Source: a virus
Virus record (IMG/VR): IMGVR_UViG_3300037584_000634
Location: 1-20,185 of that record
Reading direction: 5' to 3' (one strand)
DNA length: 20,185 nucleotides
The position numbers and the translations under genes are program-made. Positions 1 to 5,617 of this stretch are shown piece by piece. The notes below the pieces were generated by a model. That model was not told the origin of the DNA. It did no database searches and saw only the letters and a list, made by a program, of their open reading frames with translations. Within the stretch, counting starts at the first letter, position 1, and each line of letters opens with the position of its first letter.

Positions 1-129
1 TATAATGGCCCCTGAACCCAGTTTCTTTAAATCAGGATCACGTGTTTCTAAGTCAATTGCAATCTCATCCGCTTTTCTTAGATCAGGAAATTCTGTAGGT
101 GCTACCCATTCTGTAGTCGGCATTAACAT
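1..129 (-). CDS. DNA polymerase (PolA-type), N-terminal part with 3'-5' exonuclease, cut by window edge
   Basis: Only the first 43 codons are in the window; the gene continues past position 1. Residues 23-28 read IAIDLE followed by TRDPDL, which matches the Exo I motif (hhDhE) of DnaQ-like 3'-5' exonuclease domains. Asp26 and Glu28 would be the metal ligands. In phages this motif this close to the N-terminus, as in 'AIDLETRDP', is typical of family A DNA polymerases with a proofreading domain. A free-standing exonuclease cannot be excluded from this fragment. The first ATG overlaps the TAA of the DUF3310 gene as TAATG; a second in-frame ATG lies two codons later at 123. No separate ribosome binding site is obvious, so translation is probably coupled to the upstream gene. 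It is the last visible gene of the replication module, which fits a replicative polymerase. Confidence 0.75.
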   Translation of the reverse strand, partial: MLMPTTEWVAPTEFPDLRKADEIAIDLETRDPDLKKLGSGAII

Positions 130-377
130 TATTTTTTACCTTTTGTATCTTTCAGTTTTTTAATTTCTAATTCACAGTAATGAATTACTTTTTCTAAATC
201 TTGTATGCCATTTTTATTCATGTAACGACACACATACTTTATAACGTTTCCCTGAAAAAAGGAAAGGTCGTTCTTAGAAATGAATTCATAGGGTTGAATG
301 TGAAAGTCTTTATAGTGACTCCCCCCTATCTGCTTATCTTGTGGAAATGCTTTATCAAACATATCTTTATTGCTCAT
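129..377 (-). CDS. DUF3310 family protein (T7 gp1.7-like)
   Basis: This 82-aa protein carries the DUF3310 signature: GGSHY at residues 18-22, then IQPYEFI, then GNVIKYVCRY at 43-52, followed by KNGIQDLEKVIHYCELEI and a lysine-rich tail. DUF3310 includes phage T7 gp1.7, described as a nucleotide kinase linked to dTMP metabolism; whether this short member has that activity is inference. The ATG is preceded by a strong Shine-Dalgarno, GGAGGT, about 7 bases upstream, which fixes the start. Its stop codon shares one base with the start of the DNA polymerase gene, and its start overlaps the stop of a 26-aa candidate gene as ATGA. The placement directly before a DNA polymerase supports a role in nucleotide supply or replication. 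Confidence 0.85.
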   Translation of the reverse strand: MSNKDMFDKAFPQDKQIGGSHYKDFHIQPYEFISKNDLSFFQGNVIKYVCRYMNKNGIQDLEKVIHYCELEIKKLKDTKGKK

Positions 378-454
378 TTTAATACCTCCATTATGTTAAT
401 TATAAAAAATGTTAGTGTTATTGTTATTAGTATATCGCTTGTTATTATTCTCAT
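374..454 (-). CDS. Candidate 26-aa single-span membrane peptide
   Basis: A short reading frame of 26 codons plus stop, beginning MRIITSDILITITLTFFIIN. Almost the whole peptide is hydrophobic (Ile, Leu, Thr, Phe), enough for one membrane segment. Two things support it: a good ribosome binding site (AAAAGGA) about 6 bases before the ATG, and a stop codon that overlaps the DUF3310 start as ATGA. It begins two bases after the stop of the 53-aa candidate gene, so the spacing is that of a packed phage operon. No family is recognised. The short length and low-complexity AT-rich sequence mean it could be chance. Part of it is complementary to a 90-codon plus-strand open frame that looks like a shadow. 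Confidence 0.45.
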   Translation of the reverse strand: MRIITSDILITITLTFFIINIMEVLK

Positions 455-456
455 GT

Positions 457-618
457 TTATCCTTTTGTTGTAGCAGTTATTGATTTGGTGATGAGTAAGA
501 TTGGGAGTCGAGAAACCAAATCAATTTTATACGACGCTGCTTTACCGCCGCTGAGTATAGTCTCTATCCCGTTCTGTTTATACTTATTGTATAATCTAGT
601 TAAAGTGTTTGTATTCAT
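457..618 (-). CDS. Candidate 53-aa small protein, unknown function
   Basis: A 53-codon frame beginning MNTNTLTRLYNKYKQNGIET and ending ITATTKG. It starts 23 bases inside the 3' end of the UvrD-like helicase gene and ends two bases before the 26-aa candidate, filling what would otherwise be an empty 220-base gap in a packed operon. The first half is basic and helical in appearance; 'YNKYKQNGIETIL' faintly resembles the first helices of IS630-type helix-turn-helix proteins, but this is weak. The second half holds a hydrophobic stretch, LPILLI. Against it: no good ribosome binding site next to the ATG, several codons rare in this AT-rich genome (CTC, ATC, ACC, GCG, TCG), and an 11-bp inverted repeat inside it. 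The segment could instead act as a structured RNA. Confidence 0.45.
   Translation of the reverse strand: MNTNTLTRLYNKYKQNGIETILSGGKAASYKIDLVSRLPILLITKSITATTKG
479..525. repeat. 11-bp perfect inverted repeat, 25-base loop
   Basis: Arms ATTGATTTGGT (479-489) and ACCAAATCAAT (515-525) are exact reverse complements, separated by 25 bases. The enclosed sequence and the bases out to about 575 are clearly more GC-rich than the surrounding genome. No T-run follows on either strand, so this is not a standard intrinsic terminator. It lies inside the 53-aa candidate gene and just downstream of the helicase gene, where an RNA structure could affect processing or stability of the replication transcript. 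Confidence 0.6.
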
Positions 619-2032
619 TCTTTTTTGTTTTACCTTTTAATTTATATAAATTATTTCTTGCACGTGTTGCTCCTACGTACCAAACTCTATGTTCTTCATC
701 ATTCTTTTCATCACTTTTCTTAACTGATTTCTTTATTGTTCTTCCTAAATCTAAACATAAAATAACATTATCTTCTTCACCACCTTTAGCTGCATGAATT
801 GTAGAAGCATATATACGAGCATCTTCATCTAAATTTTCACCATTTATAAGCATTTCCTTAATGTATATTCTGTCTGATAATTTAGTTTGTTCAAACGCTT
901 CAAACCAATCTACATTATTGTTCCATTTTTCTTTAGGTAAACCAATAAATTCTGCTATCTGTTTGATTTCTTTTTCTTCTATTTCTATTCCTCTGCACCA
1001 TGAATTATAATTTACAGATGCATTATATAATCTTACAGGAAAACTTTTACCTTTGTTACTTTGATAATATAAATTTCTTTTTCTTAACTCTTCAATAATT
1101 TGTAATAATCTATGTGTTGTTCTAGTTAATATTAAATATCTATTTTTTGTTAGATCTATTTGATCTAAGTTGTTTATTCTTAAAGACTCACCTTGATAGT
1201 TTCTTGGATAATAAATTTTTTTTTTTCTTAAACCTTTAATTCTTTCTAATGGTAATTCAGATTCTTCTTGAACTGCTTTAGATACTCTTTTAGAATATTT
1301 TAAAACTTTTTCTTTTCCAGGTTCTTCAATAAATCTATCTACATCTGCACCTGCCCACGCAAAAATAGCTTGATCATCATCTCCTGCTAAATACATATCT
1401 TCTGTATTTTCTTTTAATTTATCAAATAATTTCCATTGCAATGGAGATAAATCTTGAGCTTCATCTATAAATATAGTTTTAAATTTTGGTAAGTCAGGTT
1501 TATTAATTAATTTTTCAATCATGTCATTAAAATCTAATTTACCTGTAATTCTCTTATATTCTTTTAAATTTTTATCTAAATTATCTAATATATACCATTC
1601 TATCTCTTTTTTATTATGTTCACTTCTATCGTATTCTTCTCTTATATCGATGTCTCTATTTATTGCTCTACCAATCATTTTAAAATATGGACTATCAATG
1701 TTTAAATAAAAAATTTCTTCTTGATTATATTTATCGTAATGTTTAACTTTTATATTTAATTCTTTTCCTATCTTAACATAATCGTCTGGTTGCATAACCA
1801 TAGAGTCATTTAATTCTAATTGTTGAAAAGCAAAAGAATGAAGTGTTCTAAAGTAATTTAAATTATCATTTTCTACAGGCATTCTTTCTTTAGCAACCTT
1901 AGCTGCCTTTTTAGTAAAAGCAAAGTAACCTATTCTATCTAATGGAGTTCCTACTCTAATGTATGCTTTAGCTCTACTAATTAGCTTATGTGTTTTACCT
2001 GTTCCTGGAGGACCAAAGTATTTATATATCAT
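596..2032 (-). CDS. UvrD/Rep-like superfamily 1 DNA helicase
   Basis: This 478-aa protein has a complete set of SF1A helicase motifs. Walker A is GPPGTGKT at residues 7-14; motif Ia lies around FAFTKKAAK at 37-45, with TLHSF at 63-67. The Walker B/motif II is FIDEAQD at 188-194, and motif III is AGDDDQAIFAWAGA at 216-229. Motif V is IHAAKG near 412-417 and motif VI is YVGATRA at 452-458. All catalytic residues are present, so it should be an active ATP-driven helicase, probably 3'-5' as in UvrD/Rep; the polarity is inference. It is shorter than cellular UvrD (about 720 aa), consistent with reduced 1B/2B inserts as in compact phage enzymes. The start overlaps the primase stop as TAATG. The gene contains an A11 tract (1216-1226) encoding part of a Lys run. 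Confidence 0.9.
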   Translation of the reverse strand: MIYKYFGPPGTGKTHKLISRAKAYIRVGTPLDRIGYFAFTKKAAKVAKERMPVENDNLNYFRTLHSFAFQQLELNDSMVMQPDDYVKIGKELNIKVKHYDKYNQEEIFYLNIDSPYFKMIGRAINRDIDIREEYDRSEHNKKEIEWYILDNLDKNLKEYKRITGKLDFNDMIEKLINKPDLPKFKTIFIDEAQDLSPLQWKLFDKLKENTEDMYLAGDDDQAIFAWAGADVDRFIEEPGKEKVLKYSKRVSKAVQEESELPLERIKGLRKKKIYYPRNYQGESLRINNLDQIDLTKNRYLILTRTTHRLLQIIEELRKRNLYYQSNKGKSFPVRLYNASVNYNSWCRGIEIEEKEIKQIAEFIGLPKEKWNNNVDWFEAFEQTKLSDRIYIKEMLINGENLDEDARIYASTIHAAKGGEEDNVILCLDLGRTIKKSVKKSDEKNDEEHRVWYVGATRARNNLYKLKGKTKKNEYKHFN

Positions 2033-3696
2033 TATACAATTTCTTCTGGTTTTTTAAACTCAGCTAATTCAACTATGTCAGCATCGTCTTCATCTTTTTT
2101 AAATAAATACAATGGTATAACTGCACAACCATTTACACCTGGATAAGGTTTATCTGTTTTTTTATCTTTACCAGGAAATCTTTTCTTTTTACCAAACTGT
2201 GGTTTAGGCATATGATCTTTTTCTTTTTCAAACATTTTTTCAATCATATAAGAAGTTCTAGAAGAATCTTTTTTCCATTCATTGTCTTTTAAATCATTAA
2301 AAAATTCATCGTACACAAAGTAAGCATAAGTATCATCTTTTAATACATTACCACTTTTAAAAGAGTTATGACTTGTAGCTTCTGTACTATGTATATAATC
2401 TTTTAAATGTTTCTTTAGTATCTCCATAGGTGTGGTCCCTGGAGCCGGTTGCACTGTATCAATGGTCGAGAATAATGCTTTTTGTATTTCAAAGAAGTCC
2501 ATTCCTTTTATAGGTGGAGGTGGAAAATCTGCTTGAGCCATTATCAAACCTCTTAATTCTTGTTGATCTTTTATTTTATTTACATCTTTTGCATGTACTT
2601 GAACTGTTTCTCCATCTTCTCTTTCTACTGTAAAATAGTATTCAGGGTCAGGTTTAAAATCTACTTTGATTAAGTTAGTCATCAATGGCCAATTAATTTT
2701 TTTATCTGAAATAATTCCAAACTTTCTTTTTACACATTCTGATTTAATACATACTGGTGCCAGTAAATCATCATGACAAGTATGTCCTTTTTCTTGTTTC
2801 TCCCAACTTTTTATTTTCTTTTCAATATAATTATCAGTCCATATTTGATCAAATTCAAAATAATTTCTACCTGCTTTTAAAACCATCTTACCCCAATTGT
2901 CGGGATATTTTTTCTTAGCCATAACCATGTAGTTGTATAAAAATCTGTCTCTACCATCTTTCATTTTGTTTTTAGATAAAATTTCTAAACATGGTGGACC
3001 ATCTTTAAATTCTTCTGCACCACCTGTTAATTCTTTTCTAATTAAATCATTAGATATGTTTTCTAATTTTTCGATATCAGCTTTATTTATTTCTACAACT
3101 TTTAAAAATAAATCTAATGGTATTTCTTTACCAGAAGGATCTAATGCTACTCTTTCACTTTTATTAAAGTAAGGTAGATTTATAAAATTACCGTTGACTT
3201 TATTACCATTTGTATCACTTCCTAGTTTAGTTTGCTTAGGAAATATTTCTGTTGTTATTGGTAGTTTAAATAAAAATAATACTTGTTCTAAAAAATCTCT
3301 GATAATTTTAGCTTTAACAAATTCTTTAGTAAATAAATATAAATGAAGTCCATTACTTTTTGATTTAATTGGTATTAGTGGTAATTCTTTTTCTTGAATA
3401 ATATCTAGATATTTTTTTATATCTAGGTCTTTATACACTTTAGGATCAATATCTATTGCACCAAAACATGCTAAACCATTATCATCACAAGGTTGAATAC
3501 CTATAGATTTTTTTCCATGTAAGTGAAGTCTGTAATCATCTTCAGTAATTGGTTTACCTGACCAACCATAATCACCTGCATTAAATTTTATCTTACCTGT
3601 GCTAGGATCTTTATATCCATTGTTTATATTACAAAAACCAAAATTACGTTGTAACCCCGTAAAACATTTTATAAAATCATTCATCTTTATATCCAT
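2032..3696 (-). CDS. Archaeo-eukaryotic-type DNA primase (AEP/TOTE-like) with Cys cluster
   Basis: This 554-aa protein looks like a primase-polymerase of the AEP superfamily. It has the DxD metal motif (GAIDID, Asp82 and Asp84) and the sxH-type motif SKSNGLHLYLF at 112-122, with His118. These resemble the primase domain seen in TOTE systems and related phage proteins. A following helical region has the PriCT-like pattern 'PPCLEIL', then 'KDGRDRFLYNYMVMA', and a Cys arrangement C236, C307, C316, C321 followed by RKFGI, likely a zinc or Fe-S site. Residues from about 340 on are not recognised and end in an acidic tail. The gene lies between the 259-aa gene and the UvrD-like helicase. The start is uncertain: M1 has no ribosome binding site, while M5 has a GGA about 7 bases upstream. 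Confidence 0.8.
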   Translation of the reverse strand: MDIKMNDFIKCFTGLQRNFGFCNINNGYKDPSTGKIKFNAGDYGWSGKPITEDDYRLHLHGKKSIGIQPCDDNGLACFGAIDIDPKVYKDLDIKKYLDIIQEKELPLIPIKSKSNGLHLYLFTKEFVKAKIIRDFLEQVLFLFKLPITTEIFPKQTKLGSDTNGNKVNGNFINLPYFNKSERVALDPSGKEIPLDLFLKVVEINKADIEKLENISNDLIRKELTGGAEEFKDGPPCLEILSKNKMKDGRDRFLYNYMVMAKKKYPDNWGKMVLKAGRNYFEFDQIWTDNYIEKKIKSWEKQEKGHTCHDDLLAPVCIKSECVKRKFGIISDKKINWPLMTNLIKVDFKPDPEYYFTVEREDGETVQVHAKDVNKIKDQQELRGLIMAQADFPPPPIKGMDFFEIQKALFSTIDTVQPAPGTTPMEILKKHLKDYIHSTEATSHNSFKSGNVLKDDTYAYFVYDEFFNDLKDNEWKKDSSRTSYMIEKMFEKEKDHMPKPQFGKKKRFPGKDKKTDKPYPGVNGCAVIPLYLFKKDEDDADIVELAEFKKPEEIV

Positions 3697-3710
3697 CTAT
3701 ATTATTTGTA

Positions 3711-3738
3711 GAGTGGCAACAGTCTCCCGTCGCCACTC
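3711..3738 (-). terminator. 10-bp hairpin between the 259-aa gene and the primase gene
   Basis: On the minus strand the sequence folds as GAGTGGCGAC, loop GGGAGACT, GTTGCCACTC: a 10-bp stem with one G-T pair and an 8-base loop. This is far more GC-rich than its surroundings. No T-run follows (the next bases are TACAAATAATATAG, then the primase ATG), so it is not a standard intrinsic terminator. It sits 14 bases before the primase start and could be a partial terminator, an RNase processing site or an mRNA stabilising element. Confidence 0.55.
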
Positions 3739-3750
3739 CATCTCCGAAGT

Positions 3751-3765
3751 ATTCACTTAGTGAAT
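3751..3765. repeat. 15-base palindrome right after the 259-aa gene
   Basis: ATTCACT (3751-3757), one central base, then AGTGAAT (3759-3765): two perfect 7-base arms. The outer edge touches the stop codon of the 259-aa gene. The core TCACT...AGTGA is the same as in the operator-like repeat at 5168-5185, but the spacing is one base here against four there. It may be a protein binding site, part of a read-through control structure with the hairpin at 3711-3738, or coincidence. Confidence 0.45.
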
Positions 3766-4544
3766 TATATAATATCTTCAGTTTTTGGTTTATCGCTTTT
3801 CTCATATTCAGGTTTAGCACTACCTTTAGACACAGATTTTTGAAACTCCTGTGCCATTAAATATAAGTCCGCATCTTCTTTTTTAGATACGTCTAAAGCT
3901 CTATTCATAGATGGTTTATAAACATGCCAACTTTTACTTCCTGCAACTTTACCAACAGTTTTTAAATTATATACTGCTGCATAAGCTGCTGGGTTGTAAA
4001 CACCTTTGTCATCTTTAAATCTAAGATTTTTAATCAACTGATTTAATTCTCTTGCAGGTGTTAAGTTAGATGATCTCATGGTAATTACTGCAGGTCTAGG
4101 TTCATCACCTAAAACTATTACATAAAAGTATGCAGTTTTTTCTAAGTAGTTACCATTGGTCAGTCTATACTTACCGTTTCTTTCTTCAACAGCATCACTT
4201 GGTACAGTTAAATGTGTTGCAACAGGTGGAGCCGCTGTGTCTCCCATTTCCTGCCATTCTGGAAACCTTGTTTGCACATGTGCAACAAGTAAGTCTACAC
4301 CTTGATTACCATCTATTAATGTACCTAAACCTTTTGCATAAATCATACCAGGTTTAGAACCTTCTACGTATTTAGCATTAGCTTGATTACATTCAGGTGA
4401 TAACTGATGTAGGATTTTTAAAATCGGTGTTGACATATCGTCCGATTTTATTTCTTCACTACCTCTTCCAGAGTCTCCTCTTAGATTGATAGTAGATAAT
4501 GCACCTGCATTATCTTTCTTAGTCATAGCATTTGTATTTGCCAT
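3765..4544 (-). CDS. Phage protein of the replication module, unknown function (possible ssDNA-binding role)
   Basis: This 259-aa protein opens with a polar, low-complexity stretch (about residues 1-35). A central region follows, with 'STPILKILHQLSPE', 'KYVEGSKPGMIYAKGLG' and 'FPEWQEMG', then a beta-rich part and an acidic, lysine-rich tail ending KTEDII. Proteins of this layout are frequent in marine and podovirus-like phages and usually carry no name. A disordered acidic C-terminus and a place between a coiled-coil protein and a primase are what one expects of a single-stranded-DNA-binding protein, but no OB-fold signature could be confirmed, so that role is inference. The start is secure: the ATG at 4544 follows AAGGAGATATAACT, one of the best ribosome binding sites in the window, suggesting high expression. 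Confidence 0.75.
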   Translation of the reverse strand: MANTNAMTKKDNAGALSTINLRGDSGRGSEEIKSDDMSTPILKILHQLSPECNQANAKYVEGSKPGMIYAKGLGTLIDGNQGVDLLVAHVQTRFPEWQEMGDTAAPPVATHLTVPSDAVEERNGKYRLTNGNYLEKTAYFYVIVLGDEPRPAVITMRSSNLTPARELNQLIKNLRFKDDKGVYNPAAYAAVYNLKTVGKVAGSKSWHVYKPSMNRALDVSKKEDADLYLMAQEFQKSVSKGSAKPEYEKSDKPKTEDII

Positions 4545-4572
4545 AGTTATATCTCCTTATTGAGTTATTAGT

Positions 4573-5121
4573 TTATTTTTTATTTTTTAAATACGTTTGA
4601 TTTCCATCAAATGTATTGAATAGTTCTTCCGGAACTTCTTGACCTTTGTCTTTCCATTCCTTCATAACTACTTTGAGTGTCGATGGGTGAACTTTCTCCT
4701 CTTGGATAGGTTCATACCCATTCGACCTCGCAAGGCCAGCGTAATCGACAGCCTTGTTATCTTCGCCTTGACCAAATGATACAGTAATATTATTTTTTAC
4801 TATATCACCTAAGCCATTGTCTCGAAGCCAGTGTATCGCCTCAGCTTTTTTGTCAGCTTTCATTGAGGCACTATAAATTTTTTTAACAGTTAACTCTGAA
4901 CCATCTTTTAATTTTAAACTAGCAAGGTTCATGTCTTCCATTAATTTTGGAATTATATTACAGCTAAAGTATTTTTCATCTTCTTTAAGATCTTTAACTC
5001 TATCTTCCAAATCTTTTATTTGTTGTTGTATGGATTGTAACTTTTCAACTTCAGTTGAAAGTTTATCTGGATCAACGTTATTAGATTGATCAGGTGCATC
5101 TTTACGCATATCTATAATCAT
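4573..5121 (-). CDS. Conserved phage coiled-coil protein, unknown function
   Basis: A 182-aa protein. Residues about 17-55 form a clear coiled coil (VEKLQSIQQQIKDLEDRVKDL and onward). A compact domain follows, with 'IPKLMEDMNLASLKLKDGS', 'IHWLRDNGLGDIVKNNITV' and a C-terminal part 'STLKVVMKEWKDKGQEVPEE'. This arrangement resembles an unnamed family common in podo- and myovirus-like phages next to single-strand-binding and recombination genes. The ATG at 5121 is preceded by TTTAGGAGAAAATAT, a good ribosome binding site. It is the first full gene behind the strong promoter at 5163-5191, so it is probably transcribed early and leads the replication operon. The start overlaps the stop of a 12-codon leader frame as ATGA. 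Its codon use is slightly less AT-biased than that of its neighbours. Confidence 0.75.
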   Translation of the reverse strand: MIIDMRKDAPDQSNNVDPDKLSTEVEKLQSIQQQIKDLEDRVKDLKEDEKYFSCNIIPKLMEDMNLASLKLKDGSELTVKKIYSASMKADKKAEAIHWLRDNGLGDIVKNNITVSFGQGEDNKAVDYAGLARSNGYEPIQEEKVHPSTLKVVMKEWKDKGQEVPEELFNTFDGNQTYLKNKK

Positions 5122-5156
5122 ATATTTTCTCCTAAATTTAACTTTTTAACTTTCAT
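5118..5156 (-). CDS. Candidate 12-aa leader peptide MKVKKLNLGENI
   Basis: The frame starts at ATG 5156-5154, about 7 bases after the -10 box of the minus-strand promoter, so the transcript would begin at or almost at this AUG (leaderless). It stops with TGA overlapping the ATG of the 182-aa gene (ATGA). Its own 3' half contains the ribosome binding site of that gene (GGAGAA). It shares the pattern M-K-x-x-K-L-N with the 9-codon frame at 5528-5557. Such a short frame could arise by chance; the position and shared pattern are the argument for it. Confidence 0.35.
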   Translation of the reverse strand: MKVKKLNLGENI

Positions 5157-5162
5157 GGCCTT

Positions 5163-5191
5163 AGTATAATCACTGATAAGTGATTTGTCAA
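5163..5191 (-). promoter_or_regulatory. Sigma70-like promoter of the replication operon
   Basis: On the minus strand: TTGACA (5191-5186), a spacer of exactly 17 bases, then TATACT (5168-5163). The -35 box matches consensus fully and the -10 box in five of six bases. The start of transcription is expected near 5157-5155. It lies directly behind the stop of the 113-aa gene and points at the 182-aa gene, primase, helicase, DUF3310 and polymerase. It implies recognition by the host RNA polymerase. Confidence 0.8.
5168..5185. promoter_or_regulatory. Operator-like inverted repeat in the promoter spacer
   Basis: AATCACT (5168-5174), four bases, then AGTGATT (5179-5185): perfect 7-base arms with two-fold symmetry, filling the -35/-10 spacer. 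A dimeric repressor bound here would block RNA polymerase. No obvious repressor gene is in the window, so the binding protein would be encoded elsewhere in the phage or by the host. Confidence 0.6.
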
Positions 5192-5193
5192 GT

Positions 5194-5535
5194 TTACTTT
5201 TGATGAATATTTATTTCTATTGGGTAGTAAGTTTTTTCTTGTCTATCCCATTTAAGAAGTTTAAATTTTCCATTAGTCATTTCTGAAGCAATTGCACAAG
5301 TTACTCCAATAATAGCAGGATCACCATTCAATAGTAAATAATCATTTTCTGTAAAATCTTTTAATTTTTGTCTAATACTAAATATAAAAGGTCCAGGTGA
5401 AAACATTATTTGTTCTAATGCTTTAAACATTATTTTAATTTCACCATATTTTCTTGCACCCGTAATATTATATTTAGGTTGTCCTGTAAATTTATCTATA
5501 GGGATATCTTGTAGTAAGTATACGTTACTATTCAT
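5194..5535 (-). CDS. Conserved hypothetical phage protein (113 aa)
   Basis: The protein begins MNSNVYLLQDIPIDKFTGQP. Its C-terminal half contains 'LLLNGDPAIIGVTCAIASEM' followed by 'GKFKLLKWDRQEKTYYPIEI', a pattern seen in unnamed small proteins of marine phages. It is predicted to be soluble and mixed alpha/beta; no catalytic motif is visible. It is divergent to the SNF2 gene, with 82 bases between the two starts. The ATG at 5535 has no ribosome binding site of its own; the nearest good one (AAAGGAAG) serves a 9-codon frame that ends over this start codon, so translation may depend on coupling. It ends two bases before the replication promoter, so it forms a separate, earlier or weaker unit. 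Confidence 0.65.
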   Translation of the reverse strand: MNSNVYLLQDIPIDKFTGQPKYNITGARKYGEIKIMFKALEQIMFSPGPFIFSIRQKLKDFTENDYLLLNGDPAIIGVTCAIASEMTNGKFKLLKWDRQEKTYYPIEINIHQK

Positions 5536-5557
5536 GATTGAGTTTTAAATTTTTCAT
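5528..5557 (-). CDS. Candidate 9-aa leader peptide MKNLKLNHE
   Basis: ATG at 5557-5555, with a strong ribosome binding site (AAAGGAAG) about 7 bases upstream. The frame runs nine codons to TAG at 5530-5528, ending eight bases inside the 113-aa gene (ATGAATAG). Terminating ribosomes would be placed over the start codon of that gene, which lacks its own Shine-Dalgarno. An alternative is that a frameshift has separated this good start from the 113-aa reading frame. Confidence 0.4.
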   Translation of the reverse strand: MKNLKLNHE

Positions 5558-5586
5558 TTGACTTCTTCCTTTTTTTATATTATTAT
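5558..5586 (+). promoter_or_regulatory. Sigma70-like promoter of the SNF2 helicase gene
   Basis: TTGACT (5558-5563), a 17-base spacer, then TATTAT (5581-5586): each box is one mismatch from consensus. Transcription should start near 5593, about 25 bases before the ATG at 5618. The spacer is T-rich. It is the only clear plus-strand promoter seen. Confidence 0.65.
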
Positions 5587-5608
5587 TACAAATAGAAAGA
5601 AAAGTAAA
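5580..5608 (-). promoter_or_regulatory. Weak minus-strand promoter facing the 113-aa gene
   Basis: TTTACT (5608-5603), a 17-base spacer, then TAATAA (5585-5580). Both boxes are imperfect and the region is so AT-rich that chance matches are likely. If real, its -10 box lies on the -10 box of the plus-strand SNF2 promoter, so the two could not be used at the same time. Confidence 0.3.
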
Positions 5609-5617
5609 TAGAATATT

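Noticed and set aside
201-473. 90-codon plus-strand frame rich in Ile/Val/Leu
   Set aside because: It is antisense to most of DUF3310, whose family match is clear, and to the 26-aa frame. It has no ribosome binding site, and its hydrophobic nature follows from reading AT-rich complement.
481-600. Possible tRNA in the GC-raised island
   Set aside because: Fragments resembling a D-arm (CTCAGCGGCGGTAAAGC) and a T-arm (TCGACTCCC) are visible on the minus strand, but no pairing acceptor stem, anticodon stem or 7-base T-loop could be built.
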